Source: Opitutus sp. GAS368 (GTDB lineage: Bacteria; Verrucomicrobiota; Verrucomicrobiia; Opitutales; Opitutaceae). Taken from it: DNA of 64,000 bases. Of the stretch, positions 32,966-41,334 are shown piece after piece. The notes beneath the pieces are model-generated. The model was not told the DNA's origin and did not search any database. It worked only from the letters and a program-made list of their open reading frames with translations. The stretch spans positions 1,396,291-1,460,290 of the forward strand of contig NZ_LT629735.1 in assembly GCF_900104925.1 (NCBI RefSeq), in the 5' to 3' direction. The translations under genes and the position numbers were made by a program. The stretch's first letter is position 1; each line of letters starts with the position of its first letter.

Positions 32966-34734
32966 TGCCCGGCGCCGGCCGCGTGTTCCTGGATGTATTC
33001 CTGCTTGAGTCCGAGTTGCTCCGGCGCGTGCAGCACCAGCATCTTCATGCGGATGTCGGCGGGCACCGAGGCCGCCGTCGCCTTCGAGATGACAAACATC
33101 AGGCCGAGGGAAAGCGGCATGGTCCAGATGGCAGGCTGCTCGACGAGGATGCGGAGCAGCGGGTGGCGCACCCAGAACGAGACGAGGTCGATCCTGCCGA
33201 TATCCCCGAAGATGATCGTGCCAGTGCAAAGCAGCGCGCACAGGCCGCCGCCGAGCATGCCGGTGGCGGCGCCCTTCATCGTCATGCCGCGCCACCACAC
33301 GCTCATGAAGAGCAGCGGGAAGTAGCTGGAGGCGGCGATGGCGAACGCCTGCCCGACCATGAAATTGATCTGCAGCTGCTCGACCTGGGTGCCGAGCAGG
33401 ATCGAAATACCGCCGATGAACACCGCCGCGAACCTGAACATGCGCAGACGCTCTTCCGCCGTGGCGCCGGGCTTGAGGATGCGGCCGTAGATGTCGTGGG
33501 CGAACGCGCCGGTCATCGAGACCAGCAGGCCGCTGAACGTGCTCATGAACGCCGCGAATGCGCCCGCGCAAGTGATGCCGCTGAGCACACTGCCGAGCAC
33601 GCCGAAGCGCCCGTTGAGGATCCGCGGCAGCTCGAGGACGATTTTGTCCGGTCCTTTGGCGCCGGTCGCGGCGTAGAGTTCCGGCATGAGGTTGCGGCCG
33701 ATGACGCCGAACACCGGCGGGAAGACGTAGAAGATGCCGATGAGGATCATGACCCACATCGTCGTGCGCTTGGCCGCGCCGCCGTCGGGGTTGGTGTAGA
33801 AGCGCACCAGGATGTGCGGCAGGCCGGCCGTGCCGCAGACGAGCGCGATGATCAGCGAGTAGGTGTAGAGCAGCGAATACGGCTTCTGGTATTCCGCGAG
33901 GTAGGTCGCGCGCTGTTCCGCGGGCAGCGCGGCGGCCGCGGCGCCAACCGCCTTGGTCGTGAGCGGGCCGAAGGGTGCGACCCACTTGTCGTCCTTCGGC
34001 GCCTTTTCCCCAAGCGGCTTGCGGGCCACCCCGGCATCCTGGACCATGGCCACCGGCGCAGCGGCGGTGTGGTTGGCCCCGAGGTGGGCGCCGTAGAAAC
34101 CGTAGACCGCCATCAGCACGAAGACCGGCAGGCTGATGGCGAACATCTTGATCCAATACTGGAAGGCCTGCACGAGCGTGATGCCCTTCATGCCGCCGAG
34201 CGCGACATTCAGCGTGATGACCGCACCGACCAGCAGGACGCCGCCCCAATAGGGCATGCCGGGAAAAATATAGGCGAGCGTAACGCCCGCACCCTTCATC
34301 TGCGGCAACGTGTAGACGAACCCGATGAACAGCACGAAGCAGACGGCGATCTTGCGGAAGAGCGGCGAGTCGTAGCGGCCCTCGGCAAAGTCCGGGATCG
34401 TGTAGGCACCGAAACGACGCAGCGGCCCGGCGATGAACAGGAGCAGGAACAGGTAGCCGCACGCATAGCACACCGGATACCACAGCACGTCGTAGCCGTT
34501 CGCCATCACCATGCCGACGATGCCCATGAACGACGCGGCCGAAAGATATTCGCCCGAGATGGCCGAGGCGTTCCAGCCGACGGACACCGAGCGGCCGGCC
34601 ACGAAGAAATCGCTGGCGGTCTTGGAGGTCTTCGCCGAGCGGAAACCCATCCAGATGGTCGCCGCCACCGTCAGGAACGAGAACGCGAAGATCCACGGGT
34701 CGACACCGTCGAGGAAAGCGAACAGGAGGTTCAT
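32962..34734 (-). CDS. actP: sodium:solute symporter, ActP (acetate permease)-like
   Basis: Member of the SSS family, 590 residues with about 13 membrane spans, likely driving uptake of acetate or another short-chain carboxylate with Na+ or H+. Typical features: FFVAGRSVSVGWNASAISGE, YLSAASFMGIVGMVM, LPQMKGAGVTLAYI, GGMKGITLVQAFQYWIK, GTAGLPHILVRFYT and SGITCAGAFAAFMSTFSGLL. A soluble insertion (about 205-285) is longer than in Escherichia coli ActP. The preceding gene encodes the DUF485 protein that usually accompanies this transporter (yjcH-actP order), only four bases before this start. Together with PutA and PEPCK nearby it points to organic-acid use. The substrate cannot be fixed from sequence alone. 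Confidence 0.92.
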   Translation of the reverse strand: MNLLFAFLDGVDPWIFAFSFLTVAATIWMGFRSAKTSKTASDFFVAGRSVSVGWNASAISGEYLSAASFMGIVGMVMANGYDVLWYPVCYACGYLFLLLFIAGPLRRFGAYTIPDFAEGRYDSPLFRKIAVCFVLFIGFVYTLPQMKGAGVTLAYIFPGMPYWGGVLLVGAVITLNVALGGMKGITLVQAFQYWIKMFAISLPVFVLMAVYGFYGAHLGANHTAAAPVAMVQDAGVARKPLGEKAPKDDKWVAPFGPLTTKAVGAAAAALPAEQRATYLAEYQKPYSLLYTYSLIIALVCGTAGLPHILVRFYTNPDGGAAKRTTMWVMILIGIFYVFPPVFGVIGRNLMPELYAATGAKGPDKIVLELPRILNGRFGVLGSVLSGITCAGAFAAFMSTFSGLLVSMTGAFAHDIYGRILKPGATAEERLRMFRFAAVFIGGISILLGTQVEQLQINFMVGQAFAIAASSYFPLLFMSVWWRGMTMKGAATGMLGGGLCALLCTGTIIFGDIGRIDLVSFWVRHPLLRILVEQPAIWTMPLSLGLMFVISKATAASVPADIRMKMLVLHAPEQLGLKQEYIQEHAAGAGH

Positions 34735-34738
34735 GGCG

Positions 34739-35038
34739 TCAGCGCCTGACAGATTTCACCTCGTCCGCCTCGAGCGCGATGGAGCGCCGGATGAAGAGCC
34801 AGGAAATGACCCACACGAACGGGAAGAACAGCACACCCAGAATGAACCAGCTCAGCGTGAACCCGAAGACGCGCACCGCCATCGCCTCGGGCGCAAAATA
34901 ATTGGCAAGCGGCAGGCCGAGCAGGACGACCAGGAACGTGGCCGCACAGGCCACGGAAAGCTTCAATTGCCGGCGCATGAGGGAGCGGAGGAACTCCTCG
35001 CCATGCACGACATCCGGGGGCGACGGGGGCGTGGACAT
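34739..35038 (-). CDS. DUF485 family membrane protein (YjcH-like)
   Basis: Small membrane protein of 99 residues with two hydrophobic segments (LKLSVACAATFLVVLLGLP and LSWFILGVLFFPFVWVISWL) and the family opening EEFLRSLMRRQLKLSVA, ending IRRSIALEADEVKSV. DUF485 proteins are encoded directly upstream of SSS-type carboxylate transporters; here the symporter starts four bases after this stop. Role in the transporter is unknown in general, perhaps an assembly or regulatory subunit. Start: ATG at 35038 (MSTPPSPPDVV) chosen over an in-frame ATG at 35074 because the proline-rich opening fits and the extension has no conserved content. Confidence 0.9.
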   Translation of the reverse strand: MSTPPSPPDVVHGEEFLRSLMRRQLKLSVACAATFLVVLLGLPLANYFAPEAMAVRVFGFTLSWFILGVLFFPFVWVISWLFIRRSIALEADEVKSVRR

Positions 35039-35163
35039 TGCGCAGGAACATGGCGGCGCGCCCCCGGCAGGCAATCCGGGATTTCTGCGGAACGTCAGAA
35101 CCGGCCGGCCTGGTGTCCCGTCAGATAAGTTCGCTGCATAATCTCAAGAGACCAATTCCCGAA

Positions 35164-35242
35164 TGTAGGAGCCTGCTTGCAGGCGATTCAGGCGTGGGGA
35201 TTGGCTCCGCGGGTCAAAATCGCCTGCAAGCAGGCTCCTACA
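35164..35242. repeat. BIME-like pair of inverted REP elements
   Basis: Two perfect inverted 25-base arms (35164-35188 and 35218-35242), each built as GTAGGAG followed by the hairpin GCCTGC-TT-GCAGGC and CGATT, lie head-to-head with a 29-base spacer. This is the layout of REP/BIME sequences mobilised by RAYT transposases in other bacteria (for example GTAGGAG-type REPs of pseudomonads). It lies upstream of the DUF485-symporter operon and downstream of the gene at 35270. Confidence 0.85.
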
Positions 35243-35269
35243 ATATGAACCGAACTTGTCTGACACCCC

Positions 35270-36076
35270 CTAGAAGTCCGACAGCTGCAGCGGGCCGAGC
35301 TTCACCTGGAGACGCTCGTTGTAGGATTTCACCCGTTTCCAGTCCGCGCGGGTGCGCTCGAAGGTGCCATTTACCGGTATGAACAGCAGCGAGGCGCTGA
35401 AATCGCCGCTTATCGCGCTGACCACCGGGCCGAAACGGGGGTCGACCACCGTGAAACCCAAGCTTGCCTCCCCGGCCTTCACCTTGGCCACCAGCTTCAC
35501 CCGGAAGGACTCGCGCACGCGCAAATCCACGCGCTCGACCTGTCGGGTCGCCCGGTCCACCGCGGCCAGCACCAGGAATTTGTCGACCGGGATGTCGTTG
35601 CGGGCGCTCAGCATCGGCACCTCGAACACCACCCGCCCTTCCTCCGTGCGCGCGACCCGCGGATGATCCGGGTCCAGCGTCACATTGCCGCCGGCGATCT
35701 TCAGCTGCGACGCCGGCGGCGGCCCGGAGTTCCGGGCGGCCTCGGCCACGCGCGCGCCACGCTTCTCACCGCGCCGGCGGTATTCCTTGAGCTGCTTTTC
35801 GGTCGGCGGCTGGCCGTCGATCTGCAGCGGCGTGTATTGCTCGGCGTAGGGTTTGGACGGGTCGAAGCGCACGACGGTCTCGCCGGGCACGAGGCCCTTG
35901 GGCACCTTCGCCCGGGTCGTCTCGGTGTAGGCCCAATGCTCGGTGTCCTGCGCGCTGTTCCGCAGGGCGTCCTGAAACAGCGCCGTCTCCTCCGCGGTCG
36001 CGGGGCGCGGAACATCATCCGCGCGCAAGGCGGTCAGCAAGCCGGGAAACAGCAGCGGGAAAAGCAAAAGGCGCAT
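35270..36076 (-). CDS. secreted protein of unknown function (268 aa)
   Basis: Signal peptide at residues 1-19 (MRLLLFPLLFPGLLTALRA, cleavage before DDVPRP). The mature protein opens with a helical stretch (ATAEETALFQDALRNSAQDT), passes a charged region (KQLKEYRRRGEKRGARVAE), and ends in strand-rich sequence (FEVPMLSARNDIPVDKFLVL, RQVERVDLRVRESFRVKLVA, GDFSASLLFIPVNGTFERT). I do not recognise a family; alternating strands late in the protein suggest a lipoprotein-carrier-like or beta-sandwich fold, as a guess. The start codon sits within the 3' arm of a terminator-like hairpin following pckG (36070-36095), which is unusual. Same strand as pckG, 55 bases downstream of its stop. Confidence 0.7.
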   Translation of the reverse strand: MRLLLFPLLFPGLLTALRADDVPRPATAEETALFQDALRNSAQDTEHWAYTETTRAKVPKGLVPGETVVRFDPSKPYAEQYTPLQIDGQPPTEKQLKEYRRRGEKRGARVAEAARNSGPPPASQLKIAGGNVTLDPDHPRVARTEEGRVVFEVPMLSARNDIPVDKFLVLAAVDRATRQVERVDLRVRESFRVKLVAKVKAGEASLGFTVVDPRFGPVVSAISGDFSASLLFIPVNGTFERTRADWKRVKSYNERLQVKLGPLQLSDF

Positions 36077-36095
36077 GGTCTTGAGACCATGCGCC
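36070..36095 (-). terminator. pckG terminator overlapping the next gene's start codon
   Basis: Perfect 12-bp stem (GGCGCATGGTCT / AGACCATGCGCC) with a 2-nt loop. On the minus strand it is followed by TTTTGCTTTT, the form of an intrinsic terminator. The ATG of the 268-aa gene lies inside the 3' arm and the T run encodes its first residues. Coordinates may be off by one base. Confidence 0.8.
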
Positions 36096-36131
36096 GGGGA
36101 TTTGTTTCGGCAATTTTATTGGTGCCGCAGA

Positions 36132-37952
36132 TCACATGCGGCAGATGAGCAGCTCGCGCTCGAACATGAGCTCCTTGGGCAGGTGGGCGTGCAGGTCGAG
36201 GAAGAGCTCCTCGTGGCCGAGCACCTCGGCGCGCCAGGCGGCGCGGTCGAAGGTCTGCAGCTCCTCGAACTTCTCCTTCGGAAAATCCAAGCCCTCCCAC
36301 TCCATGTCCTGGTAGCGCGGCATCCAGCCGATGGGCGTCTCCTTGGCGCGGCCGCCGGCGCGGACGCGGTCGACGATCCATTTCAGCACGCGCATGTTTT
36401 CCGAGAAACCCGGCCACATGAATTTCCCGTCCTTGTCCTTGCGGAACCAGTTCACGTGGAAGATGCGCGGCGTCTCGCTGAGATTGCGCTGCATGTTGAT
36501 CCAGTGGCGGAAGTAGTCGCCCATGTTGTAGCCGCAGAACGGCAGCATGGCCATCGGGTCGCGGCGGACCTTGCCGATCGTGCCGGCGGCGGCCGCGGTC
36601 ATCTCGGAGCCCATGGTGGCGCCGACGTAGACGCCGCTCGACCAGTTGAAGGCCTGATAAACGAGCGGCATGGTCGTGGCGCGGCGGCCGCCGAAGACGA
36701 TGGCGTGGATCGGCACGCCCTCGGGGCTTTCCCAATCGGGATCGATCGTGGGGCATTGCTTCGCCGGCGCGGTGAAGCGGGAATTCGGGTGCGCGGCCTT
36801 GACGCCCTTTTCCTTCGCCAGCGCGGGCGTCCAGTCGTTCCCCTGCCAGTCGATGGCGTGCGCGGGCGGCGTGTCGGTCATGCCCTCCCACCAGACGCCG
36901 CCGTCGTCCGTCAGCGCAACGTTGGTGAAGATCGTGTTCTTCGCGAGCGACGCCATGGCGTTCGGGTTGGTGTTGTTGCCCGTGCCGGGCGCGACGCCGA
37001 AGAAGCCGGCCTCGGGGTTGATCGCGCGGAGGCGGCCGTTGGCGTCGGGCTTGATCCACGCGATGTCGTCGCCGACGGTCCACACCTTCCAGCCCTTTTG
37101 CGCAAAGGACTTCGGCGGGATCATCATCGCGAAGTTGGTCTTGCCGCAGGCGCTGGGGAACGCGGCCGCGACATAGGTCTTGCGGCCCTGCGGATCCTCG
37201 ACGCCGAGGATGAGCATGTGCTCGGCCATCCAGCCCTCGTCGCGGGCCATGGCGGAGGCGATGCGCAGCGCGAAGCACTTCTTGCCGAGCAGGGCGTTGC
37301 CACCGTAGCCGGAGCCGTAGGACCAGATCTCGCGGGTTTCGGGAAAGTGGACGATGTATTTCTCCTTGTTGCACGGCCAAGGCACGTCCTTCTGGCCCTT
37401 CTTCAACGGAGCGCCGACGGAGTGCAGGCAAGGCACGACGCGCTTGTTGTCCTTGTCGATAAGTTCGAAGACCGGCTTCCCGATGCGGGCCATGATGCGC
37501 ATGTTGACCACGGCGTAGGGCGAGTCGGTCAGCTGGACGCCGATCTGCGCCATCGGCGAATCGAGCGGGCCCATGCTGAACGGCAGCACATACATCGTGC
37601 GGCCGCGCATGCAGCCGTTGAAGAGCCCGCGCAGGGTCTTCTTCATCTCGTAGGGATTGACCCAGTTGTTGGTCGGGCCGGCGGCCTCCTTGGAATGCGA
37701 GCAGATGAAGGTGCGGTCCTCGACGCGCGCCACGTCGCCGGCGTCCGAACGCGCAAGGTAGGAGCCCGGCCATTTCTTCTGGTTGAGCTTGATGAAGGTG
37801 CCGCCCTTCACCATCTGCGCGCAGAGGGCGTCGTATTCCTTCTGCGAGCCGTCGATCCAGTGGATCGATTCGGGCTGGCAGAGCGCGGCCATCTTTTTCA
37901 CCCACTGGATGAGATGCGGATTCTTGCTCAGGGGCTTGGAGGTAGACTTCAT
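36132..37952 (-). CDS. pckG: phosphoenolpyruvate carboxykinase (GTP)
   Basis: Gluconeogenic enzyme converting oxaloacetate and GTP to PEP, GDP and CO2. The 606-residue length matches the GTP-dependent class. Diagnostic motifs: nucleotide P-loop [13 protein letters not shown] with the reactive cysteine, metal and oxaloacetate site [19 protein letters not shown] and the specific [18 protein letters not shown], substrate-binding [15 protein letters not shown]. Use of GTP- and not ATP-PEPCK is shared by several Verrucomicrobiota. It stands alone with an AT-rich palindrome upstream (38011-38036) and a strong terminator downstream. Together with PutA, the acetate-type symporter and the 2HCT carrier in this window it supports growth on gluconeogenic substrates. 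Confidence 0.98.
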   Translation of the reverse strand: MKSTSKPLSKNPHLIQWVKKMAALCQPESIHWIDGSQKEYDALCAQMVKGGTFIKLNQKKWPGSYLARSDAGDVARVEDRTFICSHSKEAAGPTNNWVNPYEMKKTLRGLFNGCMRGRTMYVLPFSMGPLDSPMAQIGVQLTDSPYAVVNMRIMARIGKPVFELIDKDNKRVVPCLHSVGAPLKKGQKDVPWPCNKEKYIVHFPETREIWSYGSGYGGNALLGKKCFALRIASAMARDEGWMAEHMLILGVEDPQGRKTYVAAAFPSACGKTNFAMMIPPKSFAQKGWKVWTVGDDIAWIKPDANGRLRAINPEAGFFGVAPGTGNNTNPNAMASLAKNTIFTNVALTDDGGVWWEGMTDTPPAHAIDWQGNDWTPALAKEKGVKAAHPNSRFTAPAKQCPTIDPDWESPEGVPIHAIVFGGRRATTMPLVYQAFNWSSGVYVGATMGSEMTAAAAGTIGKVRRDPMAMLPFCGYNMGDYFRHWINMQRNLSETPRIFHVNWFRKDKDGKFMWPGFSENMRVLKWIVDRVRAGGRAKETPIGWMPRYQDMEWEGLDFPKEKFEELQTFDRAAWRAEVLGHEELFLDLHAHLPKELMFERELLICRM

Positions 37953-38010
37953 GCCCCGAAGTTACGCCGACGGCGAGAGTGAGTAAACGGGAAAGACCGG
38001 CCGCGCGGAG

Positions 38011-38036
38011 TGATTAAAGTTAAATTCCTTTAATCA
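38011..38036. promoter_or_regulatory. AT-rich palindrome upstream of pckG
   Basis: TGATTAAAG (38011-38019) and CTTTAATCA (38028-38036) form perfect 9-bp arms around 8 bases. It lies 59 bases upstream of the pckG start and 57 bases upstream of the divergent small gene at 38093, a position fitting a shared operator. The binding factor is unknown. Confidence 0.45.
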
Positions 38037-38092
38037 TTAGCGGCAGCGCATTGCGGCTCGCGTGTAAAAACCAACCCGTCATATTGGCCGAC

Positions 38093-38263
38093 GTGAACAA
38101 GCTTTGCATTTTCGCCGGCACGACAATTTTCGGCACCCTGGGCGGCCTGCTCGCCACGCTGTTTGGCATGGAGGCTTTTTCGCTCGGCTCCTTCTTCCTG
38201 AGCGGAGTGGGCAGCGTCCTCGGCGTCTACGTCGGCTGGAAGGTCGCGCAGCACTACAAGTGA
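38093..38263 (+). CDS. small hydrophobic membrane protein (56 aa)
   Basis: Begins at a GTG (MNKLCIFAGTTIFGTLGGLL in translation) and contains two hydrophobic stretches separated by a short polar turn (ATLFGMEAF, then SLGSFFLSGVGSVLGVYVG), ending WKVAQHYK. It has the glycine-rich pattern of short two-span membrane proteins seen in related genomes. An in-frame TTG at 38051 would add 14 residues but breaks the typical N terminus. No function can be assigned. It is divergent from pckG and ends 18 bases before the stop of the convergent porin gene. Confidence 0.65.
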   Translation: MNKLCIFAGTTIFGTLGGLLATLFGMEAFSLGSFFLSGVGSVLGVYVGWKVAQHYK

Positions 38264-38281
38264 GCGCCGCCGCGGCGTGCG

Positions 38282-39475
38282 TCAGAACACCACCTGCACC
38301 CGGGTCAGCAGCCGGCCGCCATCGGTCGTGGAGCCCGGCACCTGGCCGTGGAGATAGTCGACGGCCAGCTTGATGTCGTCGCCCTTCACGAAATAATTCA
38401 ACCCGAGGGTATACGAGCGCACGGTGTTGCCGCCCACCGACGTGTTCGGGTCGAATTCCTCGCCGCGGATCACCGCCTGCAGCCGGCCGGGGATCACGAA
38501 ATACGCCGCGGTGACCTGCCAGCCCTGGGCGTCGAACTTCGCCGCCGGGACCGCCGCCGTAGGCTGGAAGGTGCCGCGCAGCCACTCGGCGTTCAGGTCG
38601 AGCGGGCCGTGCGACCAGAGCAGGTCGGCGCCGCGCATCGCCCGACGGCCCGTAAACAAGTTGCCGGTGAAACCCAGGTCGCTCTTGGCCACGCCGACAT
38701 CATCCGTCCAGAGCCCGTCCACCCCGAAGGTCAGCTTGTCGGCCGCGGTGGCCACGGGCGTATAAGTCACGCGCAGGGATTTCTGGAACTTGCTGTTGTC
38801 GTTCGCGCTGACGTTGGTGCCGTTGCCATTGGCGACAACGGCATAGTAAGAGACCTGCTTGCCGGGCAGATCGCCGATCGCGGCGACGGCCAGTTGCCGG
38901 CTTTCGGTCAGGCGGTCGTTGGCCAGCGACCGCTCGATCGTCGGGATCTTGGTGTCGCTCGCGAGGGCCTCGCCGCCGTAGGCGGGCTTGAGCTGGCCGA
39001 AGCGCAGGTTGGCGAACGGATACTTGCGCCAGTTGATGAAGACCTCGTTGGCGCGGGCGAGCTGGCCGGTGCCGGCCCCGAGGGTGTTGCCCTGCAGGTC
39101 GAGCTCGGCCTTGAAATCAAAGTCCTCCGCGAAACTGCCGGCGAGGTAGATGCGGGCGCGGCGGAAATAGAACCGGTCGCGCACGCCGGCCCAGCGCGGA
39201 TCCGACGCCCGGCCGAATTCCGCCTGCCCTTGGAGAAAGCCGCCCACCACCAGCCTCGCCTCCGTACCACCCGGCTGGGGCAGCACGGGCGGGGTGGCGT
39301 CCTTCCACCCGAGCTGCTTTTTCAGATCGGCGTTTTCCCGCGTCAGGCCCTGGACCTGCTGCTCCAGCGCCTGCAACCGCTCCTCGACGGTGGGTCCGGT
39401 CTGGGCGCACAGGGCGGCCGGCCAGAGCACACCGGTTAGAAGCAGCAGGTGAAGGCGATCGGGGGTATGGGCCAT
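38282..39475 (-). CDS. OprO/OprP-like phosphate-selective porin
   Basis: Outer-membrane porin of 397 residues. Signal peptide (1-25, ending PAALCAQ), a short periplasmic coiled coil (TVEERLQALEQQVQGLTREN, then ADLKKQLG), then a 16-18 strand barrel with the family pattern: RDRFYFRRARIYLAGSFAED, FDFKAELDLQG, EVFINWRKYPFANLRFGQLK, AEWLRGTF, SYTLGLNYFVKGDDIKLAVD and a C-terminal aromatic (RVQVVF). OprP-type porins pass phosphate or polyphosphate, but many homologues in this group are general anion or unknown-substrate porins. Start: ATG at 39475 (MAHTPDRLHLLLL). It lies between the convergent small membrane protein and the divergent FecI-like sigma factor; the nearby PstS-like proteins make phosphate or another oxyanion worth considering. 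Confidence 0.88.
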   Translation of the reverse strand: MAHTPDRLHLLLLTGVLWPAALCAQTGPTVEERLQALEQQVQGLTRENADLKKQLGWKDATPPVLPQPGGTEARLVVGGFLQGQAEFGRASDPRWAGVRDRFYFRRARIYLAGSFAEDFDFKAELDLQGNTLGAGTGQLARANEVFINWRKYPFANLRFGQLKPAYGGEALASDTKIPTIERSLANDRLTESRQLAVAAIGDLPGKQVSYYAVVANGNGTNVSANDNSKFQKSLRVTYTPVATAADKLTFGVDGLWTDDVGVAKSDLGFTGNLFTGRRAMRGADLLWSHGPLDLNAEWLRGTFQPTAAVPAAKFDAQGWQVTAAYFVIPGRLQAVIRGEEFDPNTSVGGNTVRSYTLGLNYFVKGDDIKLAVDYLHGQVPGSTTDGGRLLTRVQVVF

Positions 39476-39655
39476 GGCCCTGACTATTGGCCGGCCGGCT
39501 TGCCTCAATATTAATGTCCGCTGAAATTGTATTCAGGTTCCGCGAGGCCCCGACGCCGCGCCGGCGGAAATTAAAAATTATTCAGGGAAAGTTCATGGCC
39601 ATTTCAGGCGGTCCATGCATACTCATCGACGCTGTGCCCGGGGCACAGCCGCCCC

Positions 39656-40198
39656 TTGCCCCCCCAAGATTCCAGCCAAGCCCGGTGGTTCGCCACCGAA
39701 GTGCAGCCCCATCAGGCCATGCTGCGCGCGTGGCTGCAAAGCCGGTTTCCCCCCGAATGTGACATCGACAACCTCGTGCAGGAAGCCCTGGTGAGGGTTT
39801 GCCAGGCTTGGGCACGCGGCGAAGTGCAGTCCCCGAAGGCGTTTCTTTTTGCCACGGCGCGCAACCTGGCGCTGGACCAGGTGCGCCGCCAGAAGATCGT
39901 GCCCATGATTTCCTTAGTGGAAACCGACACGCAGGCCGTCTTGGAGGAAGGCACCAGCATTCCCGACCTGGTCGCCCACAACCAGGAATTGGAATTCTTG
40001 ACCGAAGTCATCCAGTCATTGCCCGACCGCTGCCGCCAGGTGTTCACCTTGCGGAAGGTCTACGGCATGTCCCAGCAAGACATCGCCACCCAGCTGGGCA
40101 TCTCCGAACACACCGTGTCCGCCCAACTGACGATCGCCTTGCACAAGTGCACGGCCCATTTCGCCCGCCATCGCCGGGAAAGAGGAGGCCGGCCGTGA
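39656..40198 (+). CDS. FecI-type ECF sigma factor
   Basis: Sigma factor of 180 residues of the iron-starvation (FecI) type. Region 2: EVQPHQAMLRAWLQSRFPPE, CDIDNLVQEALVRVCQA, SPKAFLFATARNLALDQVRR. Region 4: VIQSLPDRCRQVFTLRKVYG and MSQQDIATQLGISEHTVSAQ. The start is a TTG at 39656, needed to include the conserved EVQPH segment; the first ATG comes at 39719 and would cut into region 2. The stop overlaps the FecR start in GTGA. In known systems the FecR partner, prompted by a TonB receptor's STN domain, activates this sigma factor, which then transcribes the receptor gene; exactly that receptor lies at 41335. Confidence 0.93.
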   Translation: MPPQDSSQARWFATEVQPHQAMLRAWLQSRFPPECDIDNLVQEALVRVCQAWARGEVQSPKAFLFATARNLALDQVRRQKIVPMISLVETDTQAVLEEGTSIPDLVAHNQELEFLTEVIQSLPDRCRQVFTLRKVYGMSQQDIATQLGISEHTVSAQLTIALHKCTAHFARHRRERGGRP

Positions 40199-41205
40199 AC
40201 GAGCAACCGCCGCAAGACCGGCCCGAATCACCCATCGACCTCGCCGCCGCGGAATGGCTGGTGCGCCGCGACCGCGGATTCACGGCGCAGGAGCAGGATG
40301 AGTTTTTCCAATGGCTGGCCGAGGACCCCCGGCACGGCGAGTGGCTGTCGATTCACGACCGGACCTGGCGCGATTTCAACCTGCTGGCCGAATGGCGGCC
40401 GGAGCACAGCAGTGAACCAAACCCGGATCTCCTGGCGCGCCGCCGCGCCGGCCCTCGCTGGCTCTGGCCGGCCGCCGCGGCGGTGGCCGCCGGCCTGGCC
40501 CTGCTGTTCGCGGTGTGGCGCCCCTGGGCGAAATCCGCCGAGGACTGGACCGCTTTGACCACGGCCACCGCCATCCAGCACCGCGTGCTGGACGATGGCT
40601 CGGAAGTGGAATTGAACCGGGGCGCGGCCATCGAGGTCGAATTCACGCCGGCCGAACGCCGGGTGCACCTGGTGCGGGGCGAAGCCCATTTCGCCGTGGC
40701 GAAAAACCCCCTGCGTCCATTCATTGTCCGCGCCAACGGCGTCGATGTGCGGGCGGTCGGCACCGCCTTCGATGTCCGGCTCGACCCGGAATCGGTCGAG
40801 GTGCTGGTGACCGAGGGCCACGTGCAGGTCCAGTTGCCCGCGGCCTCCGTGCCCGTGCTCGCCGCCGGCCAGCGGACCGTGATCTCCTTTGCCCCGGCCG
40901 CCCCGCCGCCCCGCGTGCTGGACGTCTCCCCGGAGGAAATGGCGCAGCGGCTCGCCTGGCAGCCGCAACTGCTGGATTTCTCGTCCACGGCCCTCGCCAA
41001 GGTGGTGGCCGAATTCAACCGGCGCACCGGGGCCACCCAAGGCATCCGGCTCGTCATCGCCGACCCGGAACTCGAAAGCCTGCCCATCGTGGCCTCAATC
41101 CGCTCGGACAACATCGAAGGCTTTGTCCGGACGCTGGAGCTGACCGGCGACGTGCGGGCCGAGCGCCGCGGCGAACACGAGATCGTGCTGCACAAAGTCC
41201 GGTAG
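40195..41205 (+). CDS. FecR-type transmembrane sigma regulator
   Basis: Anti-sigma/sigma-activating protein of 336 residues. Cytoplasmic N-terminal domain (DLAAAEWLVRRDRGFTAQEQ, DEFFQWLAEDPRHGEWL), one membrane span (about 82-103, LWPAAAAVAAGLALLFAVW), periplasmic FecR domain (about 115-215: HRVLDDGSEVELNRGAAIEV, VRGEAHFAVAKNPLRPFIV, VGTAFDVRLDPESVEVLVTE), and a C-terminal STN-like segment (LDFSSTALAKVVAEFNRRTG). Start is a GTG overlapping the sigma stop (GTGA), preceded by AGAGGAGG. It should relay ligand binding at the STN-containing receptor at 41335 to the sigma factor. Confidence 0.94.
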   Translation: MNEQPPQDRPESPIDLAAAEWLVRRDRGFTAQEQDEFFQWLAEDPRHGEWLSIHDRTWRDFNLLAEWRPEHSSEPNPDLLARRRAGPRWLWPAAAAVAAGLALLFAVWRPWAKSAEDWTALTTATAIQHRVLDDGSEVELNRGAAIEVEFTPAERRVHLVRGEAHFAVAKNPLRPFIVRANGVDVRAVGTAFDVRLDPESVEVLVTEGHVQVQLPAASVPVLAAGQRTVISFAPAAPPPRVLDVSPEEMAQRLAWQPQLLDFSSTALAKVVAEFNRRTGATQGIRLVIADPELESLPIVASIRSDNIEGFVRTLELTGDVRAERRGEHEIVLHKVR

Positions 41206-41230
41206 GAGCCAGGCGGCGGACGAGGCGGAC

Positions 41231-41249
41231 AAAATGCACCCCGCATTTT
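41231..41249 (+). terminator. possible weak terminator after fecR-like gene
   Basis: AAAATGC-ACCCC-GCATTTT (41231-41249) forms a 7-bp hairpin followed by CTTC. The stem is short and AT-rich, so it may only reduce read-through into the receptor gene. Confidence 0.3.
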
Positions 41250-41334
41250 CTTCACGAACGTCCTCGCCCACGGGGGACGGTTCTTGCCTAATCTCCTCCG
41301 GGAAACGTGTTGGGTGACTCCGCCGCCTCTCGCC

